DNA from: an uncultured Rhodobacterales bacterium
GTDB lineage: Bacteria; Pseudomonadota; Alphaproteobacteria; Rhodobacterales; Rhodobacteraceae
DNA length: 7,541 nt
Direction: 5' to 3'
NCBI GenBank assembly: GCA_937901055.1
Contig: CALCGO010000267.1
Span: 1 to 7,541, forward strand
Each line of letters starts with the position of its first letter. The stretch's first letter is position 1. Both the position numbers and the translations under genes were made by a program. Of the stretch, positions 1-7,422 are shown piece by piece. The notes under the pieces were generated by a model. It was not told the DNA's origin, made no database searches, and saw only the letters and a program-made list of their open reading frames with translations.

Positions 1-1312
1 CCTCGAAATCAGCGCCAAAGGCCATCCAAGCGACCAGCGTAATAAGGGATATAACCAGAACGACCGGCACAAATATTGCAGCTATGCGATCCACCAAACG
101 TTGGATCGGGGCTTTGCCGGTTTGGGCTTCTTCCACCAGTTTTGCGATTTTCGCAAGCGTTGTATCTGTGCCGACTTTCTTGGCACTAACCCGCAGAAGG
201 CCAACGCCATTGATTGATCCGGCAATAACAGTATCACCTTTCTGGCGCACGACGGGCATGGATTCACCAGTGATTAGGCTCTCGTCTAGTTCGGATTCGC
301 CGCGGATGATTTCACCGTCTACGGGCATGCGTTCGCCGGGTTTTACGATGACAACATCGCCGATCAGAACCTCGGAAATAGGGACCTCGACTTCTTCGCT
401 AGCGCGCAGCACGATGGCGTTGTCGGGGCGTAGCGACATGAGTTGTCGAAGTGCCGAGGAAGCAGAGCGTTTGGCGCGAGCCTCTAGAACTTTACCTGCG
501 AGAATTAGGGTTATGACAACGGCGGAGGCTTCGAAATAGAGGTGGCCTTTGGCCCCGGCACCTAGGCTGACAAGCATCCAGACGCTGTAGAAATAGGCAG
601 CGCTTGTGCCCATCACCACCAGTTGATCCATGTTGCCAGCTTTGGCTTTCAACGCGCTCCAAGCGGCGCGGTAAAAACGGCGGCCAATCCAGAATTGAAC
701 GGGGGTCGCGAGGGCAAGTTCTGCGTAGGGCGGAATCATCATATCAAGCCCGGCCAGCATGAATACCATCTGTGAAACCAACGGCAAAGTCAGGATCGCG
801 GCCACGGAAAGTTCAATTAAATCCTTGCGTTGAGCTGCGGCTATTTCTTTTTCGCGATCATCCCCGTGCTCTTCGGCGACCTTCGCGGGATACCCCGCAT
901 CGGTTGACGCTTTGGCAATTATCGCAGGCGTTGTCTGGCCCGGAACGTAATGAACCGAGGCGGTTTCAAGCGCCAGATTGACCGTAGCGGACAACACGCC
1001 TGGCACCGCTTGCATCGCCTTTTCAGAACGCCCTGCACAACCCGCGCAGGTCATTTTGTAAATGTTGAAAGCCACCTGTGCTTCGCGAATTCCATAGCCT
1101 GTTGTGCGAACTGCGTCGGCGATCCGACCGGGTGACAAGGCGTCACCATCAAACGACACATTCAACTTTTCCAACGCAAGATTGACGGTCGCGGATTCAA
1201 CACCCGGCATGGCCGCGATGGCCTTTTCTACACGGCCAGCACAACCCGCACAGGTCATGCCGGTTACTTCAAAATTCACATTGTCGAAATGGTCTGTCGC
1301 CATGTCTTCCAT
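1..1312 (-). CDS. copA: Copper-translocating P1B-type ATPase, N-terminal half (runs off the left edge)
   Basis: An inner-membrane pump that uses ATP to export Cu(I) from the cytoplasm. The 437 visible residues read without interruption. There are two tandem heavy-metal-associated domains, each with a metal-binding CAGC (residues 21-24 and 89-92, in GMTCAGCAGR and KMTCAGCAGR). Hydrophobic membrane segments follow at about 166-189 and 196-210. A GNMDQLVVMGTSAAYFYS segment starts at 226, and another membrane segment lies at about 260-276. The actuator domain carries TGES at 348-351, and the next membrane helix starts at about 420. The family is normally about 750-850 residues, so the CPC metal site, the DKTG phosphorylation site and the ATP-binding domain lie outside the window. 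Copper specificity is therefore inferred from the HMA domains and promoter, not from the CPC motif. The start at 1312 is chosen because AAAGGA (1321-1326) sits 8 nt upstream; an in-frame ATG at 1303 is possible, and the ATG at 1317 is out of frame. Confidence 0.93.
   Translation of the reverse strand, partial: MEDMATDHFDNVNFEVTGMTCAGCAGRVEKAIAAMPGVESATVNLALEKLNVSFDGDALSPGRIADAVRTTGYGIREAQVAFNIYKMTCAGCAGRSEKAMQAVPGVLSATVNLALETASVHYVPGQTTPAIIAKASTDAGYPAKVAEEHGDDREKEIAAAQRKDLIELSVAAILTLPLVSQMVFMLAGLDMMIPPYAELALATPVQFWIGRRFYRAAWSALKAKAGNMDQLVVMGTSAAYFYSVWMLVSLGAGAKGHLYFEASAVVITLILAGKVLEARAKRSASSALRQLMSLRPDNAIVLRASEEVEVPISEVLIGDVVIVKPGERMPVDGEIIRGESELDESLITGESMPVVRQKGDTVIAGSINGVGLLRVSAKKVGTDTTLAKIAKLVEEAQTGKAPIQRLVDRIAAIFVPVVLVISLITLVAWMAFGADFE
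881..1279 (-). repeat. Tandem duplicated heavy-metal-associated (HMA) domains within copA
   Basis: Two HMA domains lie nearly back to back, residues about 12-76 (nt 1085-1279) and about 80-144 (nt 881-1075), with a linker of only a few residues. They share MTCAGCAGR and, further on, PGV.SATVNLALE, and the likeness is also visible in the DNA around the CxxC codons (1241-1252 and 1037-1048). Each binds one Cu(I) in characterised relatives and is usually regulatory rather than needed for transport. The similarity of the pair suggests internal duplication, although two N-terminal HMAs are common in this family. Confidence 0.8.
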
Positions 1313-1338
1313 GTCATGATTCCTTTATGATTTACCTT

Positions 1339-1369
1339 CAAGTAAGGGTTCCAGTGACTGTAAGGTCAA
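1339..1369 (-). promoter_or_regulatory. Putative MerR/CueR-type promoter of the copper ATPase gene
   Basis: On the minus strand a TTGACC -35 element (1364-1369) is followed by a 19-bp spacer. That is the overlong spacing typical of promoters activated by MerR-family regulators. The spacer contains the dyad TTACAGT-C-ACTGGAA (1349-1363; 6 of 7 positions pair), centred as in CueR/HmrR operators. The -10 candidate TACTTG (1339-1344) is poor by sigma-70 standards, as is common for activator-dependent promoters. A second, wider inverted pair is present: ACCTTACAGT and ACTTGAAGGT separated by 13 bp. The element lies 27 nt upstream of the copA start and points at it. Copper-responsive control by a CueR-like protein is inference; no regulator gene is in the window. 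Confidence 0.65.
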
Positions 1370-1457
1370 GCGTTTAGTGCTACTTTTTTAAAATCGTTAT
1401 GGAATCGAGGGCATTGCCACCGTATAAGGCCTTGAAACCAAAGCGGAGGCTGATGCC

Positions 1458-2051
1458 ATGCGGACTGCGAAAATTGAACGTAAAACGGCCGAGACCGATA
1501 TTTCTGTCGAGATTAATCTCGATGGAACCGGTGTCTATGACAACCAGACAGGTGTCGGGTTTTTCGACCATATGCTGGACCAACTTTCGCGCCACGCATT
1601 GATTGATATGACGGTTCGCGCCAATGGGGATTTGCACATTGATGACCACCACACGGTCGAGGATGTGGGTATCGCGCTTGGCAAAGCTGTAGCGCAAGCC
1701 ATTGGAGATAAACGTGGAATCGTGCGTTACGGGTCTTGCATGTTGGTCATGGATGACACGTTGGTTCGGGCTGCGCTGGACATGTCCGGACGGGCGTATT
1801 TGATCTGGAAAGTGGATTTCACTGCGCCAAAAATCGGATCGTTTGATACGGAGCTGGTGCGCGAATTCTTCACGGCATTTGCGATGAATGCGGGGATGAA
1901 CCTACATATTGAACGTCTTGATGGATTGAACAGCCACCACATCGCAGAAGCCAGCTTCAAGGCTGTCGCACGCGCGTTGCGTGATGCATTGGAAACGGAC
2001 CCACGTAAAGCGGATGCGATTCCTTCGACCAAAGGTACGCTGAGCGAATGA
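1458..2051 (+). CDS. hisB: Imidazoleglycerol-phosphate dehydratase
   Basis: Cytosolic enzyme of histidine biosynthesis that dehydrates imidazole glycerol phosphate to imidazole acetol phosphate. At 197 residues it has the usual length of the monofunctional enzyme, without the N-terminal phosphatase domain of the enterobacterial fusion. Both family signatures are intact: DDHHTVED at 62-69 and GLNSHHIAEASFK at 156-168. Their His and Glu residues form the two-manganese active site in known structures. FFDHMLDQLSRH (35-46) is also typical. The start is supported by GGAGG (1445-1449) 8 nt upstream; the ATG at 1453 is out of frame. It is the first gene of the rightward run and divergent from copA. 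I see no run of His codons or leader peptide suggesting attenuation, and no convincing sigma-70 promoter in 1370-1457. The last bases overlap the hisH start. Confidence 0.97.
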   Translation: MRTAKIERKTAETDISVEINLDGTGVYDNQTGVGFFDHMLDQLSRHALIDMTVRANGDLHIDDHHTVEDVGIALGKAVAQAIGDKRGIVRYGSCMLVMDDTLVRAALDMSGRAYLIWKVDFTAPKIGSFDTELVREFFTAFAMNAGMNLHIERLDGLNSHHIAEASFKAVARALRDALETDPRKADAIPSTKGTLSE

Positions 2052-2689
2052 CGACGGTTATTGTTGACTATAATTCCGGCAACATCCACTCGGCTGAAAA
2101 GAGCTTTCAGCGCATGGCTGGCGAGGTTGATGCGGGGACCGTTTTGGTGTCCTCGGACCCTGAAGTTGTGCGTAAAGCAGACCGGATAGTTTTGCCCGGC
2201 GTCGGCGCTTTTGCTGATTGTCGTCAAGGGCTTGCAAGCTATGAAGGGTTGTTTGAAGCCATTGAAGAACGGGTATTGCAGGGCGGTGTTCCGTTCCTTG
2301 GAATTTGCGTTGGAATGCAGATGATGGCGACCGTTGGGCGCGAGCATGGGCATGATACAAAAGGCTTCGACTGGATAGGTGGCGAGGTTGTTGAAATGCG
2401 GCCGAGTGACCCCAATTTGAAGGTTCCGCATATGGGTTGGAACGAATTGGAAATCCACGTTCCGCACCCGTTATTTGACGGAATTTCAACGGGGGATCAC
2501 GCGTATTTCGTGCACTCCTATCACCTTGATCCGAGCGATCCGGCGCAACTTATGGCGACGGTGGATTATGGCGGGCCGGTGACGGCGATGGTGGCGCGGG
2601 ACAATATGGTTGGCACGCAGTTTCACCCCGAAAAAAGCCAGAAAACCGGTTTGCGATTGATTGCGAATTTCCTTCACTGGACACCGTAA
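2048..2689 (+). CDS. hisH: Imidazole glycerol phosphate synthase, glutamine amidotransferase subunit
   Basis: HisH hydrolyses glutamine and channels ammonia to HisF, which makes imidazole glycerol phosphate and AICAR. The 213-residue protein is a complete class I glutamine amidotransferase. It has PGVGAF at 50-55, nucleophile Cys87 in GICVGMQ, and the rest of the triad at His193 and Glu195 in TQFHPEKS. The ATG overlaps the hisB stop as ATGA (2048-2051), so translational coupling is likely. The partner genes hisF and hisA, which commonly follow hisH in related bacteria, are absent here; the next gene is an aminopeptidase. I find no strong terminator after the stop, only a 4-bp GGCT/AGCC pairing (about 2706-2724). 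Confidence 0.96.
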   Translation: MTTVIVDYNSGNIHSAEKSFQRMAGEVDAGTVLVSSDPEVVRKADRIVLPGVGAFADCRQGLASYEGLFEAIEERVLQGGVPFLGICVGMQMMATVGREHGHDTKGFDWIGGEVVEMRPSDPNLKVPHMGWNELEIHVPHPLFDGISTGDHAYFVHSYHLDPSDPAQLMATVDYGGPVTAMVARDNMVGTQFHPEKSQKTGLRLIANFLHWTP

Positions 2690-2692
2690 ACG

Positions 2693-2785
2693 GCGTTAAC
2701 CTTTAGGCTAAAATCGCGAAAGCCCGTGTGCACAATGCGTACACAACCCGTACACAATGCGTATGCACAATTTGCGTTAACCTTT
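2693..2785 (+). repeat. Pair of direct repeats GCGTTAACCTTT in the hisH-pepN gap
   Basis: The 12-mer GCGTTAACCTTT occurs at 2693-2704 and again at 2774-2785, an 81-bp offset. The match continues as a GG after one mismatched base in both copies. Together they bracket the 11-bp repeat array. TTAACC resembles the half-site reported for the alphaproteobacterial cell-cycle regulator CtrA (TTAACCAT), but the full TTAA-N7-TTAA form is not present, so I do not assign a regulator. Confidence 0.6.
2731..2776 (+). repeat. Short tandem array of 11-bp units (CACAAnnCGTA) upstream of pepN
   Basis: Three contiguous 11-bp units read CACAATGCGTA (2731-2741), CACAACCCGTA (2742-2752) and CACAATGCGTA (2753-2763). 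A diverged fourth, CACAATTTGCG (2766-2776), follows after a 2-bp offset. The first unit overlaps a perfect 8-bp palindrome, TGTGCACA (2727-2734). A period of 11 bp is close to one helical turn, so the units would sit on one DNA face. This would suit cooperative protein binding, but replication slippage could also have made them. No known operator is recognised. The rest of the gap, 2786-2883, holds only a weak promoter-like pair (TTGCAG at 2830, TAGGTT at 2852) and the pepN ribosome binding site. Confidence 0.7.
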
Positions 2786-2883
2786 TGGACGATTGGGTGC
2801 GGTTTACGCGTGGTTCCCTGATCTTGCCCTTGCAGCCGCTGCTCAAGAGCATAGGTTGTTTCAAAGCCAACTGGAGAATTCTT

Positions 2884-5436
2884 ATGCAAGACCAGACGAT
2901 CCGCCTTTCTGAGTATCAGCCCCTGCCCTATCTGGTGGAGGATGTGCATCTGACGTTCGACCTGAACGCTAACAAAACGCGGGTGACGTCGCGGATTACC
3001 TTTGTGGCTAATCCGGCGAATCCCGGTGGGGATCTGCGGCTGGACGGGCAAGAACTGGGGTTGATCTGGGCCAAGATCGACGGGGTTTCTGTTGATGTCA
3101 CGCCAGACAGCGAAGGGCTGACGTTGCCTGCATCAACACTGCCAGATCGGTTCGTTTGGGAATGTGAGACAGAGATTAACCCCGAGGCGAATACGTCTTT
3201 GAACGGGCTTTATATGTCTGGCGGAATGTACTGCACGCAATGCGAGGCGGAGGGGTTTCGCAAGATTACGTTCTACCCTGACCGTCCTGATGTGATGAGT
3301 GTTTTCACGGTCCGCATTGAAAGTGACATGCCTGTTTTGTTGTCAAACGGCAACCCTGTGACAAGCGGTGAGGGTTGGGTTGAATGGCATGATCCTTGGC
3401 CAAAGCCTGCGTATCTGTTTGCGTTGGTCGCCGGCGATTTGGTGTCTTATGACGACACTTTCACTACGGCCTCGGGCCGCGAAGTTGCGTTGAAAATCTA
3501 TGTACGGGATGGCGATCAGGACAAGTGCGCTTATGCGATGGATTCGTTGATCCGGTCGATGAAATGGGACGAGGATGAGTATGGACGGGAGTATGACCTC
3601 GACATTTTCAACATCGTTGCGGTGGACGATTTCAACATGGGGGCGATGGAAAACAAGGGGCTGAATATCTTTAACTCGGCACTTGTTCTGGCCAGCCCCG
3701 AGACAGCGACCGACGCCAATTACGAGCGCATCGAGAGTGTCATTGCGCACGAGTATTTTCACAACTGGACAGGTAATCGCATTACGTGCCGCGACTGGTT
3801 TCAGCTGTGCTTGAAGGAAGGTCTTACGGTTTATCGCGACCAGCAATTCACCAGTGATATGCGCGATGCGGGTGTTAAGCGGATTGAAGATGTTCAGAAG
3901 CTGCGCGGGCGACAGTTCCGCGAGGATTCCGGGCCGTTGGCACACCCGCCACGCCCAGAAGAATATATTGAAATCAATAACTTCTATACGGCCACGGTAT
4001 ATGAAAAAGGTGCTGAAGTTGTGGGGATGTTGCCGCGTTTGGTGGGAAAGGATGGGTATCGCAAGGCGCTCGACCTGTATTTTGAGCGCCATGACGGGCA
4101 GGCTTGCACCATCGAGGATTGGTTGACGGTTTTTGAGGACGCTACGGGGCGGGATTTGACCCAATTCAAGCTTTGGTATTCCAGTGCGGGGACACCACGA
4201 GTTTCGGTAACGGACGACTGGGACGGTGGGGTTTATTCACTGACCTTAAGCCAATCGACAGCACCCACGCCGGGGCAAAACGAGAAATTGCCGCGGTTAA
4301 TACCTGTTGCGGTTGGGCTGTTGTATCGTGATGGGTCCGAGGCGATGGCGACGCAAATTCTGGAACTTGATAAGGAATCCGTAACTTTTACCTTCGATGA
4401 TCTTCGGGAACGTCCTATTCCGTCGATATTACGGGGATTCTCAGCCCCAGTGATCGTGGAGCGTGACGTATCGAGCGAAGAGAACGCGTTTTTGCTGGCC
4501 AACGACACGGACCAGTTCAACAAATGGGAGGCTGGTCGGAATTACGCGCTGAGCATTCTTGGACGGTTGACGGATGGGGCGAATGACCCCGACGCGGCCT
4601 TCCTCGCGGCGATGAAATCCGTTGCGTCAGATGACGGGTTAGACCCTGCGTTCCGCGCGCTGGCCATTTCGTTGCCCGATGAAAGTGTGATCGCCGGAGA
4701 TATTGTCGCGAAGGGTGGCGTTCCTGATCCGTTGGCGATTTATAAGGCGCGGCGCATGCTGAACGCTGCATTGGCAAGCGAAATGGCGGATGACCTGCCC
4801 CTGTTATATGCAGGGATGAAGGTTGATGGCGCGTATACACCTGATGCGGAGGCAGCGGGCAAGCGGGCGTTGCGCGCGCGGGCGTTGTCGTTGATGACAT
4901 TGTTGGATCCCGAGGCAAAGCTGGCGAAACAACAGTATGCGGATGCGGATAACATGACGGAGCAGCTGTCGGCACTTGCTGCATTGGTGGCGGCCGGGCA
5001 TGCGGACGAGGCCTTGGCTGCGTTTTACGATCAGTGGAAACATGAGAAGCTGGTTATCGACAAGTGGTTCATGGTGCAGGCGGTTGCCACACCACCGGAG
5101 CACGCGATCGAAGTTGTGCAAAAACTGTCAAAACACGGCGATTTTGAGTGGAAAAACCCTAACCGGTTCCGCTCGCTGATCGGGGCGTTTGCTAGCGGCA
5201 ACCCCGCGGGGTTCCATGATGAAAGCGGGGCTGGGTACGAGTTCGTGGCGGACTGGATAATTACGCTGGATCCGCACAACCCGCAAACGACTGCCGGAAT
5301 GTGCACCGTGTTTTCGTCAATGGGTCAGTATGATCCGGCACGACAAGCCAAAATGAAAGCGGCGTTGCAACGGGTTCAGGATACCGAAGGTCTGTCGAAA
5401 AACGCGTCCGAAATCGTTGGGCGGATTTTGTCGTAG
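2884..5436 (+). CDS. pepN: Aminopeptidase N (M1 family zinc metallopeptidase)
   Basis: Cytosolic exopeptidase that removes N-terminal residues (preferring Ala, Arg and others in characterised PepN) in late protein breakdown. The 850 residues match the E. coli-type PepN length. The order is an N-terminal beta domain (about 1-190), a thermolysin-like catalytic domain (about 190-430), an Ig-like DUF3458 domain (about 435-540) and a helical C-terminal domain. GAMEN is at 253-257. The zinc site HEYFH is at 289-293, with the third ligand Glu312 exactly 18 residues on in LKEGLTV. The transition-state Tyr is probably Tyr373 in TATVYEKG. No signal peptide is visible. The start at 2884 has GGAG (2873-2876) 7 nt upstream and begins MQDQTIRLSEY; an in-frame GTG at 2728 would add 52 residues encoded by the repeat array and is unlikely. 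It has no functional link to the his genes. Confidence 0.97.
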   Translation: MQDQTIRLSEYQPLPYLVEDVHLTFDLNANKTRVTSRITFVANPANPGGDLRLDGQELGLIWAKIDGVSVDVTPDSEGLTLPASTLPDRFVWECETEINPEANTSLNGLYMSGGMYCTQCEAEGFRKITFYPDRPDVMSVFTVRIESDMPVLLSNGNPVTSGEGWVEWHDPWPKPAYLFALVAGDLVSYDDTFTTASGREVALKIYVRDGDQDKCAYAMDSLIRSMKWDEDEYGREYDLDIFNIVAVDDFNMGAMENKGLNIFNSALVLASPETATDANYERIESVIAHEYFHNWTGNRITCRDWFQLCLKEGLTVYRDQQFTSDMRDAGVKRIEDVQKLRGRQFREDSGPLAHPPRPEEYIEINNFYTATVYEKGAEVVGMLPRLVGKDGYRKALDLYFERHDGQACTIEDWLTVFEDATGRDLTQFKLWYSSAGTPRVSVTDDWDGGVYSLTLSQSTAPTPGQNEKLPRLIPVAVGLLYRDGSEAMATQILELDKESVTFTFDDLRERPIPSILRGFSAPVIVERDVSSEENAFLLANDTDQFNKWEAGRNYALSILGRLTDGANDPDAAFLAAMKSVASDDGLDPAFRALAISLPDESVIAGDIVAKGGVPDPLAIYKARRMLNAALASEMADDLPLLYAGMKVDGAYTPDAEAAGKRALRARALSLMTLLDPEAKLAKQQYADADNMTEQLSALAALVAAGHADEALAAFYDQWKHEKLVIDKWFMVQAVATPPEHAIEVVQKLSKHGDFEWKNPNRFRSLIGAFASGNPAGFHDESGAGYEFVADWIITLDPHNPQTTAGMCTVFSSMGQYDPARQAKMKAALQRVQDTEGLSKNASEIVGRILS

Positions 5437-5501
5437 GCCTTGCCCCTTAGGGCTTGGTTGCGTAGAAGACCGAGACCCATATTTTTAGCGGATGAAACGC
5501 A

Positions 5502-7019
5502 ATGACCGAGCTTGCCTATACCGAACCTAAACCGAAGATCTATGCTGGCGCGAAGGACGACTGGGAAGTCGTGATCGGGCTGGAGGTGCACGCACAGGTT
5601 TCCTCGAATTCCAAGCTGTTTTCGGGGGCCTCGACCAAATTCGGTGCCGAGCCAAATTCAAACGTTTCGCTGGTGGACGCCGCGATGCCAGGCATGCTGC
5701 CGGTCGTTAACGAGTTTTGTATCGAACAGGCCGTACGAACCGGGCTGGGTTTGAAGGCTGAAATAAACCTGTATTCGCGGTTTGATCGGAAGAACTATTT
5801 TTACCCCGATTTGCCACAAGGATATCAGATTTCGCAGCTGTATCACCCTATCGTTGGCGAAGGTGAAATCCTTGTCGACATCGAACCGGGTATCGCGCGC
5901 ATGGTTCGTGTCGAACGTATTCATGTCGAGCAGGACGCTGGTAAATCGGTGCACGATATGGACCCTGAAATGTCTTTCGTAGACCTTAACCGCACTGGTA
6001 TCGCGCTTATGGAAATCGTTTCGCGGCCAGATATTCGCGGTCCGGAGGAAGCAGCCGAATATGTTCGAAAATTGCGTCAAATCCTGCGATATTTGGGCAC
6101 TTGTGATGGGAATATGCAAGAAGGTTCGATGCGCGCAGACGTGAATGTGTCGGTTTGTAAGGCCGGAACGTATGAAAAATTCCGCGCCAGCGACAATGAT
6201 TTCTCGCTTTTGGGAACGCGGTGCGAGATCAAGAACATGAACTCCATGCGGTTCATTCAGCAGGCGATTGATTATGAAGCCAAACGCCAGATTGCGATAA
6301 TCGAGGACGGGGGGACCATTGATCAGGAGACCCGTTTGTACGATCCTGTGAAAAGCGAAACCCGTTCGATGCGTTCAAAGGAAGAAGCGCATGATTATCG
6401 GTATTTCCCGTGCCCTGATTTGTTGCCGTTGGAGATTGAACAATCTTGGGTCGATAGCATTGCAGCGGGCTTGCCAGAGTTACCGGATGAAAAGAAAGCG
6501 CGGTTCGTATCCGAATATAGCATGACCGAATATGATGCGGGTGTTTTGACAGCAAATGTTGCCAAAGCGAATTATTTTGAGACGGTCGCCAAAGGGCGCG
6601 ACGGCAAGATGGCCGCCAACTGGGTAATCAACGAGCTGTTTGGGCGTCTGAACAAAGAAGACCACAGCATTGATGAGTCGCCGATTGCAGCGAGCCAGCT
6701 TGGAAGTATTCTTGATTTGATCGCCAAGGGTGACATTTCTGGCAAGATTGCCAAGGAATTGTTCGAGATCGTCTGGATTGAAGGTGGCGAGCCTGCCGAA
6801 ATCGTTGAAGCACGTGGTATGAAGCAGGTAACCGACACCGGCGCGATCGAGGCCGCTGTGGATGAAGTTATGGCAGCGAACCCCGACAAAGTTGCAGCGG
6901 CAAAGGAAAAGCCGAGCATGGCGGGCTGGTTTGTTGGGCAGGTGATGAAGGTGACCGGAGGCAAGGCCAATCCGAAAGCTGTTAACGAGATCATTCGCGC
7001 GAAGTTGGGAATAGAGTAA
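5502..7019 (+). CDS. gatB: Asp-tRNA(Asn)/Glu-tRNA(Gln) amidotransferase subunit B
   Basis: GatB binds mischarged Glu-tRNA(Gln) or Asp-tRNA(Asn), activates the acyl group with ATP, and amidates it using ammonia from GatA within the GatCAB complex. The 505-residue protein is full length. The catalytic cradle covers about 22-310 and contains VIGLEVHAQ (24-32), YFYPDLPQGYQISQ (99-112), HVEQDAGK (141-148), LNRTGIALMEIVSRPD (starts 162) and EGSMRADVNVSV. His30 and Glu143 align with the Mg-binding His12 and Glu125 of Staphylococcus aureus GatB. The Yqey-type tRNA-binding tail runs from about 357 to the end and finishes with GKANPKAVNEIIRAKLG. The N-terminal extension of about 20 residues fits roseobacter homologues as I recall them. 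Its ribosome binding site is weak (GCGGAT, about 5489). gatC and gatA are not adjacent, which is common in alphaproteobacteria. Confidence 0.97.
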   Translation: MTELAYTEPKPKIYAGAKDDWEVVIGLEVHAQVSSNSKLFSGASTKFGAEPNSNVSLVDAAMPGMLPVVNEFCIEQAVRTGLGLKAEINLYSRFDRKNYFYPDLPQGYQISQLYHPIVGEGEILVDIEPGIARMVRVERIHVEQDAGKSVHDMDPEMSFVDLNRTGIALMEIVSRPDIRGPEEAAEYVRKLRQILRYLGTCDGNMQEGSMRADVNVSVCKAGTYEKFRASDNDFSLLGTRCEIKNMNSMRFIQQAIDYEAKRQIAIIEDGGTIDQETRLYDPVKSETRSMRSKEEAHDYRYFPCPDLLPLEIEQSWVDSIAAGLPELPDEKKARFVSEYSMTEYDAGVLTANVAKANYFETVAKGRDGKMAANWVINELFGRLNKEDHSIDESPIAASQLGSILDLIAKGDISGKIAKELFEIVWIEGGEPAEIVEARGMKQVTDTGAIEAAVDEVMAANPDKVAAAKEKPSMAGWFVGQVMKVTGGKANPKAVNEIIRAKLGIE

Positions 7020-7053
7020 GCACAGGCCAGATCAACCCAAGTTGGGAGAGACC

Positions 7054-7422
7054 ATGTCGACTTTCGAATATAAAACCATTTGTGCACCCCGTAAGGCATT
7101 GAAAATAAAGGGCGTTAAGGGTTCGGATAATCGGTTTGCGCAGACATTGACCGACGTGATTAATGCGCAATCTGCGGATGGCTGGGAATATTTCCGCGCC
7201 GAGTCGCTGCCTGTGGATGAAAAATCCGGCATGATGGGCAAGACGGCCGAGAAGTATTTGAGCTTGCTAATTTTCCGTCGCGAAAACATCGAAACCTACG
7301 AAGAGCCGGCGTTCAACCCGACAACAACCGAAGAGCCGTCAGACCCGATGATATTGCAAGCGCCTGACGTCGAAGATGTCGATTCTGACGAAATTGCTAC
7401 GCTTGGGCCTGCTACGCGTTAG
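7054..7422 (+). CDS. Small DUF4177-like protein of unknown function
   Basis: A 122-residue protein in two parts. Residues 1-77 form a compact alpha/beta unit. It has an N-terminal strand FEYKTICAP, a helix ending in INAQSADGWEYFRAESLP (36-53), and a final strand YLSLLIFRRE (68-77). The YEYK...DGWE...LLIFRR pattern is that of DUF4177, a family without an assigned biochemical role. Residues 78-122 are acidic, rich in Pro, Glu, Asp and Thr, and look disordered. There is no signal peptide or membrane segment. The ATG at 7054 is preferred because GGGAG (7044-7048) lies 5 nt upstream; an in-frame TTG at 7042 overlaps that site. It follows gatB by 34 bp on the same strand, so co-transcription is likely, but a link to amidotransferase function is unproven. 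Its stop overlaps the stop of the convergent gene. Confidence 0.82.
   Translation: MSTFEYKTICAPRKALKIKGVKGSDNRFAQTLTDVINAQSADGWEYFRAESLPVDEKSGMMGKTAEKYLSLLIFRRENIETYEEPAFNPTTTEEPSDPMILQAPDVEDVDSDEIATLGPATR

Noticed and set aside
84..539. Plus-strand frame of 151 codons at the left end
   Set aside because: The minus strand here encodes the membrane and actuator parts of the copper ATPase with a clear TGES motif. The plus frame is low-complexity Ser/Thr/Arg-rich and resembles nothing known.
1370..1457. A sigma-70 promoter for hisB, with TAAAAT at 1389-1394 as the -10 element
   Set aside because: No acceptable -35 element lies 16-18 bp upstream, so the match is not better than expected in this A/T-rich stretch.
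1727..2467. Open frame of 246 codons on the minus strand across hisB and hisH
   Set aside because: It lies antisense to two genes with intact family motifs, crosses their junction, and its translation shows no recognisable domain. It is a codon-usage shadow.
2731..2776. The repeat array as a CRISPR or plasmid-type iteron origin
   Set aside because: The units are 11 bp and contiguous, with no spacers, no cas or rep genes and no DnaA box. The location is between two chromosomal housekeeping genes.
2728..2883. In-frame GTG extending pepN by 52 residues
   Set aside because: The extension is encoded by the repeat array, has no good ribosome binding site, and would make the protein longer than the family. 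ATG 2884 has GGAG at the right distance.
3343..4164. Open frame of 273 codons antisense to pepN
   Set aside because: It overlaps the catalytic core of pepN, including GAMEN and HEXXH. The long open antisense frame follows from the codon usage of the real gene.
5442..5453. Possible terminator hairpin GCCC-CTTA-GGGC after the pepN stop
   Set aside because: The stem is only 4 bp and is followed by TTGGTTGCG rather than a T run, so it is too weak to call as an intrinsic terminator.
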